Below, piece by piece: positions 17,296-25,622 of a DNA stretch of 64,000 nucleotides (position 1 is its first letter; every line of letters begins with the position of its first letter). Source of the stretch: Paraburkholderia antibiotica (GTDB lineage: Bacteria; Pseudomonadota; Gammaproteobacteria; Burkholderiales; Burkholderiaceae); NCBI RefSeq assembly GCF_012927125.1, contig NZ_JABBFZ010000011.1:62001-126000 (forward strand), written 5' to 3'. The position numbers and the translations under genes are program-made. The notes under the pieces are model-generated. The model saw only the letters and a list, made by a program, of their open reading frames with translations. It was not told the DNA's origin and did not search any database.

Positions 17296-17598
17296 CTATG
17301 CCGTAGCACCGCGATCCGGTTCCATGCCTTCCACTCTGAACAGTCCGCTATGCAACACTACGCCTTCTCCGTTGTTCAGGTCGAGCGCTTCCGCGCAGAC
17401 CGAGCGGATGCGCTGACGGCCCTTGTCGAACGCGGCCATCAACGCCGCTTCGAGCGCGGAGTCGGCGCCGAAATGATCCTCCAGCGCCTCGGCTGTGATC
17501 GCGCACACCACCGCTTCGCCGTCCACGCGCGCGAGGAAACGCACTGTCAGATTGGCGCCGTCGAAGTCGGGCTTGTCGTCGGGAAAATTGATCTGCAT
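17296..17598 (-). CDS. DUF1488 family protein
   Basis: A 100-residue DUF1488 protein beginning MQINFPDDKPDFDGANLTVR, as the family normally does. I start it at 17598, which has GAGGA upstream. An alternative ATG at 17640 overlaps the DUF4142 stop by 4 bp (ATGA) and would add 14 residues; that start would imply coupling with the upstream gene. Members are small cytoplasmic proteins of unknown function. It follows the DUF4142 gene on the same strand. Confidence 0.82.
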   Translation of the reverse strand: MQINFPDDKPDFDGANLTVRFLARVDGEAVVCAITAEALEDHFGADSALEAALMAAFDKGRQRIRSVCAEALDLNNGEGVVLHSGLFRVEGMEPDRGATA

Positions 17599-17636
17599 AA
17601 GAGAATCCTCATAGGCAGGCCGCGGCAGAATCGCGT

Positions 17637-18209
17637 TCATGACGAGCCCTTTATCGTGCCGGCGAGTTGCTGCGCCATCTCGAGGTGATGCTTGATGGTC
17701 GGCAGTGCTTTCTGGGCGGCGGCCTTCAACTGCGCGTCGGTGCCGCTCGCGCTTTGCTGCGTGAACAGATCGACGGCGCGCTGATGGGCTTCCACGCCGA
17801 TCTGCTCGACGTAGGCCTGATCGAATTCACTGCCCTTGAGCGTCTGCAGCTTGCCGACCAGCGCGGAATCTTCCGACGGCGTCGGCTTGAAGCCCTTCTT
17901 CGCCACCAGCGCCGCCATTTCGTGCGACAGCTTCGTATGGTCGGCAATCATCTGCTGGGCGAACTTCTTCACATGCGGATCGTTCGAGTTTTTCAGCGCG
18001 ACCTTGCTCGCGGCAATTTCGGTGGCATCGGCCTTCGACGCGTCGAGCACGAACTGCTGATCCGCCGGCGACAGCTTTGTGGCGCTCACTGGCGCGGCGC
18101 TCGCGGGTGCATCGCTTGCTTGCGCGCGGGCCGTGCCGACGGCCGCCGCGCTCAAGCCGAACGCGGCCAGCGCGGTGGTCAGCACTTGTAGGGAATACCG
18201 GAATTTCAT
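17637..18209 (-). CDS. Exported DUF4142 protein
   Basis: A 190-residue protein with a signal peptide (cleavage near GTARAQA, residue 30) and a DUF4142 four-helix domain (about 45-185): ADQQFVLDASKADATEIAAS, then QQMIADHTKLSHEMAALVAK, YVEQIGVEAHQRAVDLF. DUF4142 is ferritin-like and periplasmic, typical of oxidative or osmotic stress gene sets; its activity is unknown. It is the first gene of a pair with DUF1488. Confidence 0.9.
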   Translation of the reverse strand: MKFRYSLQVLTTALAAFGLSAAAVGTARAQASDAPASAAPVSATKLSPADQQFVLDASKADATEIAASKVALKNSNDPHVKKFAQQMIADHTKLSHEMAALVAKKGFKPTPSEDSALVGKLQTLKGSEFDQAYVEQIGVEAHQRAVDLFTQQSASGTDAQLKAAAQKALPTIKHHLEMAQQLAGTIKGSS

Positions 18210-18275
18210 GCATTTTCTCCCTATGAATTGGCTAAAACCGACGAGTCCTGATGAGGCTCCATGAACCCGCTCCGC

Positions 18276-18839
18276 TCACGCCGCCTTACGCTTCGACAGC
18301 TGCGCAATCAGCGTCCGGTTGAACGCGGGCAAATCGTCGGGCTTGCGGCTCGAAATCAGATCGCCGTCCTCGACCACTTCACGATCGACCCACGTGCCGC
18401 CCGCATTCCGGATGTCGTCCTGCAGACTGGGCCAGCTCGTCACCGTGCGTCCCTTGACGATGCCCGCCGACACCGGCAGCCACGTGCCGTGGCAGATCAC
18501 CGCGATCGGCTTCTTCGCCTGATCGGCGGCTTTGACGAAAGCCTGCGCCTGCGGCAACAACCGGATCGCGTCGCCATTGACGACTCCGCCCGGCAACACG
18601 ACCGCGTCGTAATCGTCGGGGCGGGCCTGGTCGAGCGTCGCGTCGACGTCGACCGCATCGCCCTTGTCGACGTGTTTGAAGCCCTGGATCTTGCCGGCCT
18701 TCGCCGAGATCACATGAACCGTCGCGCCCGCGTCGACGAGCGCGCGTTTCGGTTCGACCAGCTCCGCCTGTTCGAAACCGTCTACCGCGAGGACCGCGAC
18801 CTTGCAGCCCTTCAGGACGTCCTTCAATGCGTCAGTCAT
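18276..18839 (-). CDS. PfpI/DJ-1 family protease-like protein
   Basis: A 187-residue PfpI/DJ-1 superfamily protein. The nucleophile elbow is AVICHGTWLPVSAG (Cys near residue 114), with the upstream GFEQAEL block carrying the conserved Glu. Family members are glyoxalase/deglycase or stress proteases. The length is normal and all elements are present. I start at 18839, where AGGAGAG precedes ATG; longer frames exist upstream but lack a site. Confidence 0.9.
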   Translation of the reverse strand: MTDALKDVLKGCKVAVLAVDGFEQAELVEPKRALVDAGATVHVISAKAGKIQGFKHVDKGDAVDVDATLDQARPDDYDAVVLPGGVVNGDAIRLLPQAQAFVKAADQAKKPIAVICHGTWLPVSAGIVKGRTVTSWPSLQDDIRNAGGTWVDREVVEDGDLISSRKPDDLPAFNRTLIAQLSKRKAA

Positions 18840-19025
18840 GCATGCTCTCCTGTGTGCGACGCCGACTCTGGCCAACGTGCGATGGCGACGCGCAATGCGT
18901 TGGCAGTTGCGCATCCAGCGGAGCCGGCGCCGTCCTTAAGATTGGGGGAACGCAAAACCTGTGCCCAGTTTTCGCACGAGGTTCGCGCTGATCCGAGCGC
19001 GCCGCCGCGATGTTCAGCACGGCGC

Positions 19026-19388
19026 TCAGACGTTCGTTTCGTCTTCGCCCTCACCTTCGTCTTCGTCGGCACCCGGCGATTCCAATGGATCGATGACGCG
19101 GTCCACGTCGATATCGCGGTCGAAGTCCAACGTCGAATCGCCATCGGCCGCGGCGCGCTCGCCGGTGCCGCTGCGATCGGTATCGCTGCCGAGTTCGGCG
19201 TCGCCGGTTTCGAGCGCGTGATTGTCGAGTTCCGAATCGACGTCGAACTCATGACGCTTCGCGCCGGCGACATCGCTGCCGCTATCGGACGAATCGCTGG
19301 GTCCAAGCGCGCCGGTCGTGCCGGCTGTCTGCCTGACGGTCTGCCCGCCCGGTTGCGGCTCTTCGTCGGGATTCAATGTGCTGCTCAT
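19026..19388 (-). CDS. Acidic, probably disordered hypothetical protein
   Basis: A 120-residue protein rich in Asp, Glu, Ser and Gly with almost no hydrophobic core (for example DSELDNHALETGDAELGSDT, ending in GADEDEGEGEDETNV). It has no signal peptide or membrane segment, and the composition predicts strong disorder and a very acidic pI. I recognise no family. It sits upstream of the divergently read topoisomerase gene among stress genes. The frame is well supported by base composition and lack of in-frame stops, but a coding role is not certain. Confidence 0.55.
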   Translation of the reverse strand: MSSTLNPDEEPQPGGQTVRQTAGTTGALGPSDSSDSGSDVAGAKRHEFDVDSELDNHALETGDAELGSDTDRSGTGERAAADGDSTLDFDRDIDVDRVIDPLESPGADEDEGEGEDETNV

Positions 19389-19607
19389 CGTGGCCCCCTC
19401 ATCGGTTAGTGATGCCGGTTAGTGATGCCGGTTGGTGATGTCGATACTCGCGCAAGGACCGTTCCGCTTCGCTGTATCCAACAACGAACTGGCCCACGCG
19501 AACCAGGGCGTCAGGCACTGCCCTTGCTTTTTGCCGATCCATCACAGCCCGCGCGCCGCTGCCTGTTGCGGCGTACCGAACCCCGCTTGAAACTTCTACC
19601 GGCAACG

Positions 19608-20864
19608 ATGGCTACCGCAACCCACACCACGCCCGCTCCACGCAAACGCGCCGCCGCGAACGGCAACGGCCATGGCCACGCCGACGCCGAACCGATGCCG
19701 CCCGGCCTGCGTCACGCCGACGACAGCAAGGCGGGCTACACCCGCAAGCGCGCGAAGACAGGCTTCACCTATTTCGACGCGACCGGCAAGCGCATCGTCG
19801 ACGCCGCCGTGATTCAGCGCATCGACTCGCTCGCGATTCCGCCCGCCTACGAAGACGTCTGGATTTGCCCCGATGCGCGCGGTCATTTGCAGGCGACCGG
19901 CCGCGACGCGCGCGGGCGCAAGCAGTATCGCTATCACTCGCGCTGGCGCGAAACGCGCGATGCCGACAAGTACCAGCGCATGGCCGAGTTCGGCCGCGCG
20001 CTGCCGAAGATTCGCGCACGCGTCGCCCGCGATCTGAAGCTGCGCGGCATGCCGGGCGACAAGGTGATCGCCGCGGTGGTCCGGTTGCTCGACACGACGC
20101 TAATTCGCATCGGCAGTGCCGAATACGCGCGCGACAACCAGTCGTACGGCCTGACGACACTGCGCAAGAAGCACGTGAAAATCGAAGCCGGCCAACTGCG
20201 CTTCCAGTTTCGCGGCAAGAGCGGCATCGAGCACGACGTGAGCGTCGACGATCCGCGTATCCGGCGTATCGTGCGGCGCTGCGCCGAACTGCCGGGCCAC
20301 GACCTGTTCCAGTATCTCGACGAAGACGGCACACGCCGCACGGTCGGCTCGGCCGACATCAACGATTACCTGCGCCGTGCGAGCGGCGCGGACTTCACCG
20401 CAAAGGACTATCGAACGTGGGCCGGCAGCGTGTTCGCGCTCGCGGCATTGCGCAAGCTCGTGTGCGGCAGCGCGGCCGACGCGCGCCGCCATCTGGTTGC
20501 GATCGTCAAAGAAGTCGCGACGCTGCTGCGCAATACACCGGCTGTGTGCCGGCGCTGCTACATTCACCCGGAGATCATCGGCGCGTTCGAGGCCGCCGAA
20601 TTGCAGAGCCTCATACCGGGCTCGCCGCGACGCGGACTGAAGGTGGACGAGGTCGCGTTGACGACGTTGCTCGCTCAGGCGGCAAAGCGCGCGAAAAAGC
20701 GCGCGCTGCGACTCGCGCGCGAAGACACCGGTAACGGCCGCATGCCGTCGTCCTCGGTCGATAGCGGCATCGACCGTTCGTTGACGGGCTTGCTGAAGAA
20801 GTCGCGCGCGGTGCGTCGGAAAGCCGGGGCCGCCCAGGCGCCCTGCTCGCGCCGTACGCTGTAG
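19608..20864 (+). CDS. DNA topoisomerase IB
   Basis: A 418-residue bacterial (poxvirus-like) type IB topoisomerase. N-terminal DNA-binding domain about 40-120 (GFTYFDATGKRIVDAAVIQR). Catalytic domain about 120-345 includes LLDTTLIRIGSAEYARDNQS, GLTTLRKKHV, FRGKSGIEH and the catalytic tyrosine in CRRCYIHPE (about residue 318). It relaxes supercoils by a 3'-phosphotyrosyl intermediate. The longest frame starts at 19422 but the ATG at 19608 fits the family. The last 70 residues are Lys/Arg-rich. It sits in a stress-gene neighbourhood. Confidence 0.92.
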   Translation: MATATHTTPAPRKRAAANGNGHGHADAEPMPPGLRHADDSKAGYTRKRAKTGFTYFDATGKRIVDAAVIQRIDSLAIPPAYEDVWICPDARGHLQATGRDARGRKQYRYHSRWRETRDADKYQRMAEFGRALPKIRARVARDLKLRGMPGDKVIAAVVRLLDTTLIRIGSAEYARDNQSYGLTTLRKKHVKIEAGQLRFQFRGKSGIEHDVSVDDPRIRRIVRRCAELPGHDLFQYLDEDGTRRTVGSADINDYLRRASGADFTAKDYRTWAGSVFALAALRKLVCGSAADARRHLVAIVKEVATLLRNTPAVCRRCYIHPEIIGAFEAAELQSLIPGSPRRGLKVDEVALTTLLAQAAKRAKKRALRLAREDTGNGRMPSSSVDSGIDRSLTGLLKKSRAVRRKAGAAQAPCSRRTL

Positions 20865-21062
20865 TCGGCCTGGTCAGCCTCTAAACCTCTTCCTCGAACG
20901 CCGCCATCGCGAGCCGGACGTCGCGCTCGCCGTCGCGTATCCCGGCCCGCATCTCGGCCCGTCTCTCCGCCGCCATTGCATACGCGTCTCCCCCACGGCA
21001 TTCTCCGTTGATGCACACGCGCCGCGATCGGCGGCGTTGCACGCGCTCGCATCGATCCGGCC

Positions 21063-21362
21063 TTACTGCCCCTTGGTATCGCTGCTCGCGTCGGCGCCGG
21101 GCGTGTTCGTCGAATCGGTCGCCGGCCTCTTCGATTTCGACTTCGATACGTGATGGTGCTGGTTCGTCATCGCCCCGCCGGTGGCCCCCGGTGCATTCGA
21201 CGCGGGCTCGTTGCCCGCCGTCGGTGCCGCGGTTGCCGCGCCATGCGCGTTGCCCGAGCCGGTTCCGCCATTGCCGTTGCCGCCGCCCGCCTGCGCGAAC
21301 GCGGCGCCCGACACCGCGACACACGCCGCGACCAGCCATGCTTTCGAATACGTAGTGCTCAT
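21063..21362 (-). CDS. Small exported Gly/Ala-rich hypothetical protein
   Basis: A 99-residue protein with a signal peptide (MSTTYSKAWLVAACVAVSGA, cleavage near AFAQA). The mature part is rich in Gly, Asn, Ala and Ser, with a short NQHHHVSKSKSKRP stretch, and is likely disordered. There is no known family. I start at 21362; GGGAGAG lies upstream. Confidence 0.6.
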   Translation of the reverse strand: MSTTYSKAWLVAACVAVSGAAFAQAGGGNGNGGTGSGNAHGAATAAPTAGNEPASNAPGATGGAMTNQHHHVSKSKSKRPATDSTNTPGADASSDTKGQ

Positions 21363-21738
21363 TGAAGCTCTCCCTGAAGTGAGGATGATGAGATGACATC
21401 GTGCGTTGCCGCGCCCGCTGGCACCGCTCTCATAGATCATCGAGCAAGGGCTATGCCGCACGAAACCGAACGAAACGCGCTCCGTGCGAGGACTGATTCT
21501 CCCGCGATTGACTTCGCGAACGCCGCGTCGCCCCGTTCATGCACGGCAGCCCCTCGCTGACCGGCGAAAGAATTTCAAACGCGCTCGCATCCTTTACGCA
21601 AGCGGAGCGGTGTTTCGTCGCGGTGTTTCTTCGGTCGGGTCGCGCCGCCTGCTTCAATCTCGCCACGCGGACGCACGGCGGTGGATGGAACGGCCGTTGC
21701 TGAAGCAGCGATACCCTCAATCGTTCAGGAGTTCCATC
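21363..21738. other. Divergent intergenic region before the PRC-barrel gene
   Basis: 376 bp between two divergent genes, with no convincing gene or hairpin. Frames that cross it are Arg-rich shadows. Confidence 0.4.
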
Positions 21739-22245
21739 ATGGTCACCCCCACTCAGACGCAAGGCGCGAATATCGTCGGCAAAGGCGCCGCCACCGCCGA
21801 AGGTCCCGGCCCGGATGTGATGGCCGCGTCGACTCTCGACGGCAACAAGGTCGTCAGCAGCGACGGCGAATCCATCGGCAAGATCAAGGACATCATGCTC
21901 GACGTACGCTCGGGCCGCGTCGCGTATGCGGTGCTGTCGAGCGGCGGCTTTCTCGGCATCGGCGACAAACTGCTCGCGATTCCATGGAATGCGCTGACGC
22001 TCGATACGGAGGAGAAATGCTTCGTGCTGGGCATGACGGCCGAACGCGTGAAGAACGCGCCGGGATTCGATAAGGACCACTGGCCATCGATGGCGGACCA
22101 GACCTGGGCCACAACCGTGCATCAGTACTACGGCAGCGAACCGTACTGGGGCAGCGACGTCTATACGCGCCGCGACGATCTCGGCGTCGGCACGATCGAA
22201 CCCGGCGCGTCGGATGCGCCCGAGGCAGGCGGCGTCAAGCTCTGA
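21739..22245 (+). CDS. PRC-barrel domain protein
   Basis: A 168-residue protein with a PRC-barrel (about residues 25-100: GNKVVSSDGESIGKIKDIML, VRSGRVAYAVLSSGGFLGIG, LLAIPWNALTLDTEEKCFVL), followed by an acidic, Tyr/Trp-rich tail (HWPSMADQTWATTVHQYYGS). PRC-barrel proteins in this group are stress-associated and may bind RNA or membrane. CAGGAG precedes the ATG at 21739; the earlier in-frame Met gives an Arg-rich non-family extension. Confidence 0.9.
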   Translation: MVTPTQTQGANIVGKGAATAEGPGPDVMAASTLDGNKVVSSDGESIGKIKDIMLDVRSGRVAYAVLSSGGFLGIGDKLLAIPWNALTLDTEEKCFVLGMTAERVKNAPGFDKDHWPSMADQTWATTVHQYYGSEPYWGSDVYTRRDDLGVGTIEPGASDAPEAGGVKL

Positions 22246-22307
22246 GCGCCACCTGAGCACCGGCAGTGCGGCCGGCCCCGCCCCATCAGCAGCACAGGAG
22301 CAACGCC

Positions 22308-22721
22308 ATGGCGACCCGCAAGCGCACCAGCAGATCGAAACACCCCGCCTCGCGCGGCAAGTCGGGACGGCCGCCGCGTCAGCGGCATGCCCAGGCGCAT
22401 GCCGCTCGTCGCGCGAAAAGCGCCAAGTCCGCCAGGACTAACGGCACGCAAAAATGGTCGCATCACGTGATGGAAACGAGCGACGCGATGGACATCGAGA
22501 AGGACGTGTTCAAAACCGGCAGCGCGGAGTCCATCGCGCGATCGTTGAAGCATTCGTCGACTGCGAGCCGGCGCCGCAAGGGCACGCCGTTTCAGTCGGC
22601 GATGTCGATGCTCAATTTCTACATCAACCGGGCGGGCAGAAACCTGCCGAAGGAGCGCCGCGACACCTTGCAGCAGGCCAAGCGCAAGCTGCGCGAAGCG
22701 TTTGGGCGCGAGCCGCGCTGA
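22308..22721 (+). CDS. DUF3175 family protein
   Basis: A 137-residue, strongly basic protein. Residues 1-45 are Lys/Arg/Ser-rich and probably disordered. The DUF3175 core is about 46-125: WSHHVMETSDAMDIEKDVFK, SAESIARSLKHSSTASRRRK, AMSMLNFYINRAGRNLPKER. The basic tail suggests nucleic-acid binding. ACAGGAG precedes the ATG. It follows the PRC-barrel gene with 62 bp between, so probably co-transcribed. Confidence 0.88.
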   Translation: MATRKRTSRSKHPASRGKSGRPPRQRHAQAHAARRAKSAKSARTNGTQKWSHHVMETSDAMDIEKDVFKTGSAESIARSLKHSSTASRRRKGTPFQSAMSMLNFYINRAGRNLPKERRDTLQQAKRKLREAFGREPR

Positions 22722-22774
22722 GGCCTAGGATTGGGGCTGCCAGCGCAACCAGGAGCATGAATAAAACCGCGAAT

Positions 22775-22805
22775 ATAAAAGACCCGGCACCGCCGGGTCT
22801 TTTAT
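22775..22805. terminator. Bidirectional terminator between convergent genes
   Basis: ATAAAAGACCCGGC pairs perfectly with 22792-22805 around a 3-nt loop (ACC), with A-run and T-run built into the stem. It lies between DUF3175 (plus) and the LivK-like gene (minus). Confidence 0.92.
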
Positions 22806-22825
22806 CATGCCCCGTCGAATCGACC

Positions 22826-23974
22826 TCAGACCCCGCTGCCGCCCACGGTCCGTTGACTCTTCCACTGCCCCTGCTGCACTTCGAACAGCGTATACGGCGG
22901 CTTGATCAGATCTCCATGCGGATCGAACGCGATCTTGCCCGTCACGCCCGTAACGTTCACCTTCGGAAACGCCGCGACGATCTTCGCGCGATCGAGCGAG
23001 TCCGCCTGCTGAATCGCCTGAATCATCGCAAGCGCGGCATCGTACGCGAACGGCGCATACAGTTCGACATCCTGATTGAAGCGCGCCTTGTAGCGCTTGC
23101 CGAACTCCTGCGCGGCCGGCAATTTGTCGAGCGCCGGTCCCGGTTCGAGATCGCGCGTGCCCTCGCCCGCATTGCCCGCGATCTGCAGGAACGCGTTACT
23201 CTTCAGCGCGCCCGCGCCAAACAGTTGCGCGGGCATGCCGAGCGAGCGCATCTGTTTGACCAGCATCGCGCCCTGCTCGTCGAGCCCGCCGAAGAAAATC
23301 AGGTCGACGTTTTTCTGCTTCAGCGAAGTGAGAATCGCGCGCAGGTCGACGGCCTTGTCGTTCGTGAACTCGCGATCGACGACATTGCCGTTCGCCTGCT
23401 TCGCGCCTTTCTCGAACGCATCGGCGAGGCCCTGGCCGAACGCGGTGCGATCGTCGATGATGCCGATGCGCTTGGCCTTCAACTGCTGCACCGCGAACTC
23501 GCCCGCGATCACGCCGCCCACACCATCGTGGCCCATCGTGCGAAACACGTTGGTGAAACCCTGCGCGGTGAGAGCCGGATTCGTCGAACCCGGCGTGATC
23601 ATCGCGACGTTCGCCGTGTGATACACCGCCGAAGCCGGAATGCTGCAGCCCGAGTTGTAATGGCCGATCACGCCGACCACGCCGTCGTCGACGAGCTTCT
23701 GCGCGACCTGGATTGCGATGCGCGGATCGGCCTGATCGTCCTGTACGTCGAGCACGTATTTGACGGGCTTGCCGCCGATCGTCGGATGCTTCGCGTTCGT
23801 TTCGTCGACGGCCAGTTGCGCGCCGTTCTGCAGATCCTTGCCGACGCGGGCGACCGGCCCCGTCAGCGGTCCGACGAAACCGATCTTGACGACTTGCGGC
23901 TCGGCACCGTACGACGGCGCATGCGCGCACAACACCCCAAGGGCCAGTGCGACAACCAGGTTTCTGCGTTTCAT
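22826..23974 (-). CDS. Branched-chain amino acid-type ABC substrate-binding protein
   Basis: A 382-residue periplasmic binding protein of the LivK type with an N-terminal signal peptide (MKRRNLVVALALGVLCAHAP, cleavage near SYGA). KIGFVGPLTGPVARVGKDLQ, YNSGCSIPASAVYHTANVAM and IDDRTAFGQGLADAFEKGAK mark the fold. It would bind an amino acid or related compound outside the membrane. No permease or ATPase is adjacent. It lies 35 bp downstream of the DadA-like gene on the same strand, so the pair is likely one unit, perhaps for uptake and oxidation of a D-amino acid (inference). Confidence 0.92.
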   Translation of the reverse strand: MKRRNLVVALALGVLCAHAPSYGAEPQVVKIGFVGPLTGPVARVGKDLQNGAQLAVDETNAKHPTIGGKPVKYVLDVQDDQADPRIAIQVAQKLVDDGVVGVIGHYNSGCSIPASAVYHTANVAMITPGSTNPALTAQGFTNVFRTMGHDGVGGVIAGEFAVQQLKAKRIGIIDDRTAFGQGLADAFEKGAKQANGNVVDREFTNDKAVDLRAILTSLKQKNVDLIFFGGLDEQGAMLVKQMRSLGMPAQLFGAGALKSNAFLQIAGNAGEGTRDLEPGPALDKLPAAQEFGKRYKARFNQDVELYAPFAYDAALAMIQAIQQADSLDRAKIVAAFPKVNVTGVTGKIAFDPHGDLIKPPYTLFEVQQGQWKSQRTVGGSGV

Positions 23975-24009
23975 GATGTCCGTCCTCTTCCGTACAGCGG
24001 TTGCGGTGA

Positions 24010-25242
24010 TTAAAAACGACGCGGGCTATAAGGCGCGAGATCGACTGGCGGCGCGCGTCCCGTCACCAGATCGGCGACGATGCTGCCCGTCACGCCGCCC
24101 AGCGTGACGCCCAGATGCTGATGACCGAACGCGTAGACGACGCGCGGCGAAGCGCTCGACACGCCGACGACCGGCAAGCCGTCGGGCAGGCTCGGCCGGA
24201 AGCCGAGCCAGTGGCTGTCCGGTCGCGGCAATGGCGGCAGCGCCTCGCGCGCCGAGCGCGTAATCAGTTCGAGCAACGCGGCGTTGCGCTGCGCGCCATA
24301 GCCACCGAGTTCGACCGTGCCCGCCGCGCGGATGCCGCCGTCCATCGGCACCATGTAAAAGCCGCGCTCGGCCCAGCCGCATGGCCGCGAGATCAACGCC
24401 GACGTGCCCGGAAAGCGCACGTGATAACCGCGCTCGGTATCGAGCGGCACGCGGTCGCCGCATTGGCGCGCGAAGCGGCCCGAGAACGCGCCCGCGCAGA
24501 CCACCACCTGCGCGGCGTCATGGCTGCGGCCCGCCTCGTCGACGATGCGCACGCCGCTGGCGCCCGGCGCGAGCGTACGAACCGCGACGCGCTCGTGCAT
24601 CAGACCGCGAGCCAGCAGCGCCGCGTGCAACGCCTGCAGAAAGCCGCGCGGATCGCTGAGAAACCAGCTGTCGTTGAACAGGGTGCCGTGCGCGAAGATC
24701 GGCGCGAGATTCGGTTCGAGCGCGGCGATGCCGGCGCGATCGACGTTCTCGAAGCGCACGCCGAGCGAGCGCCGCAACGCGAGCGACGCCTGCGCCGCGT
24801 CGAACGATGCGGCATCCGAATACAGGTACAAACATTCGCGCGGCCGCACGAAATGCGACAGGTCGTCGGTCGCGAGCATCTCGCGATAACCGTCGAACGC
24901 GCGCGACAGCAGGCTCGCGAGCGAGCGCGCGCTGTGCTCGTAGCGGCGCGGCGTCGACGCCCACAGAAAGCGCGCGAGCCACGGCGCGAGTTGCGGCAGA
25001 TAACGCCAGCGAATGCGCAGCGGACTGGTCGGCGAAAGCAGGAAGCGCGGCAGGTTGCGAAACACGTCCGGGTTGTTCACCGGAATGCAGCCGTAGTTCG
25101 CGAAGGTGCCGGCGTTGCCGTACGAGGTGGCCTCGCCCGGACCCAAGGCGTCGAAGAGCGTGACGCGGTGACCGTCGCGCATCAGCCAGTAGGCGCTCGA
25201 CAGCCCGACGAACCCCGCGCCCAGCACGGCGACCTCGCTCAT
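24010..25242 (-). CDS. DadA-like FAD-dependent D-amino acid oxidoreductase
   Basis: A 410-residue flavoprotein with an N-terminal Rossmann dinucleotide-binding motif (VAVLGAGFVGLSSAYWLMRD, residues 4-23). The downstream NAGTFANYGCIPVNNPDVF, SWFLSDPRGFLQALHAAL and C-terminal HWLGFRPSLPDGLPVVG, YAFGHQHLGVTLGG blocks fit the DAO/DadA family. It probably oxidatively deaminates D-amino acids or a related imino acid at the membrane, passing electrons onward. The ATG at 25242 precedes the FAD motif directly. It forms a unit with the LivK-like gene and is divergent from a MocR regulator. Confidence 0.88.
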   Translation of the reverse strand: MSEVAVLGAGFVGLSSAYWLMRDGHRVTLFDALGPGEATSYGNAGTFANYGCIPVNNPDVFRNLPRFLLSPTSPLRIRWRYLPQLAPWLARFLWASTPRRYEHSARSLASLLSRAFDGYREMLATDDLSHFVRPRECLYLYSDAASFDAAQASLALRRSLGVRFENVDRAGIAALEPNLAPIFAHGTLFNDSWFLSDPRGFLQALHAALLARGLMHERVAVRTLAPGASGVRIVDEAGRSHDAAQVVVCAGAFSGRFARQCGDRVPLDTERGYHVRFPGTSALISRPCGWAERGFYMVPMDGGIRAAGTVELGGYGAQRNAALLELITRSAREALPPLPRPDSHWLGFRPSLPDGLPVVGVSSASPRVVYAFGHQHLGVTLGGVTGSIVADLVTGRAPPVDLAPYSPRRF

Positions 25243-25388
25243 CGCGTCCGCCGTCCGGCCACGCTGGCCGGGCGACCCGAACCCAGGCCGGATGTGTCGG
25301 CCGGCACACGCTTGCGCCACTGATCCATTACCTCTGTCACAGCCGTCCCTCCTGTACTACAGTTCGGGGTCGCTTTCCGATGCACCAC

Positions 25389-25432
25389 CACACAAAACTT
25401 GCTTTAATACTCACACAAAGTTTTTTTGTGTG
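25389..25432. promoter_or_regulatory. CACACAAA repeats in the DadA-like/MocR divergent region
   Basis: CACACAAA occurs at 25389-25396 and 25412-25419 as a direct repeat, and its complement TTTGTGTG at 25425-25432 forms an inverted pair with the second copy (5-nt gap). A further copy is at 25641-25648, inside the start of the MocR gene. MocR-family regulators typically bind such direct-plus-inverted repeats in the divergent promoter, so this is a candidate operator for both genes. The flanking DNA is AT-rich. Confidence 0.68.
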
Positions 25433-25622
25433 CAATTAATACGCCTTTGTATGGCCCCAGGACTTTCCCCGAGCGAACGCTTCCGGCACTCCACATCGCC
25501 GGACAATTGCTTGCCGCAAGGCGGAAAAAGCAGTTTAGTATTGGCGATATGTACGCGGACGTCGCGTGTCACTGCTTGATCCTGTACTGTCGAACGAGTT
25601 TTTGTATGGAGATTTTCGCTGG

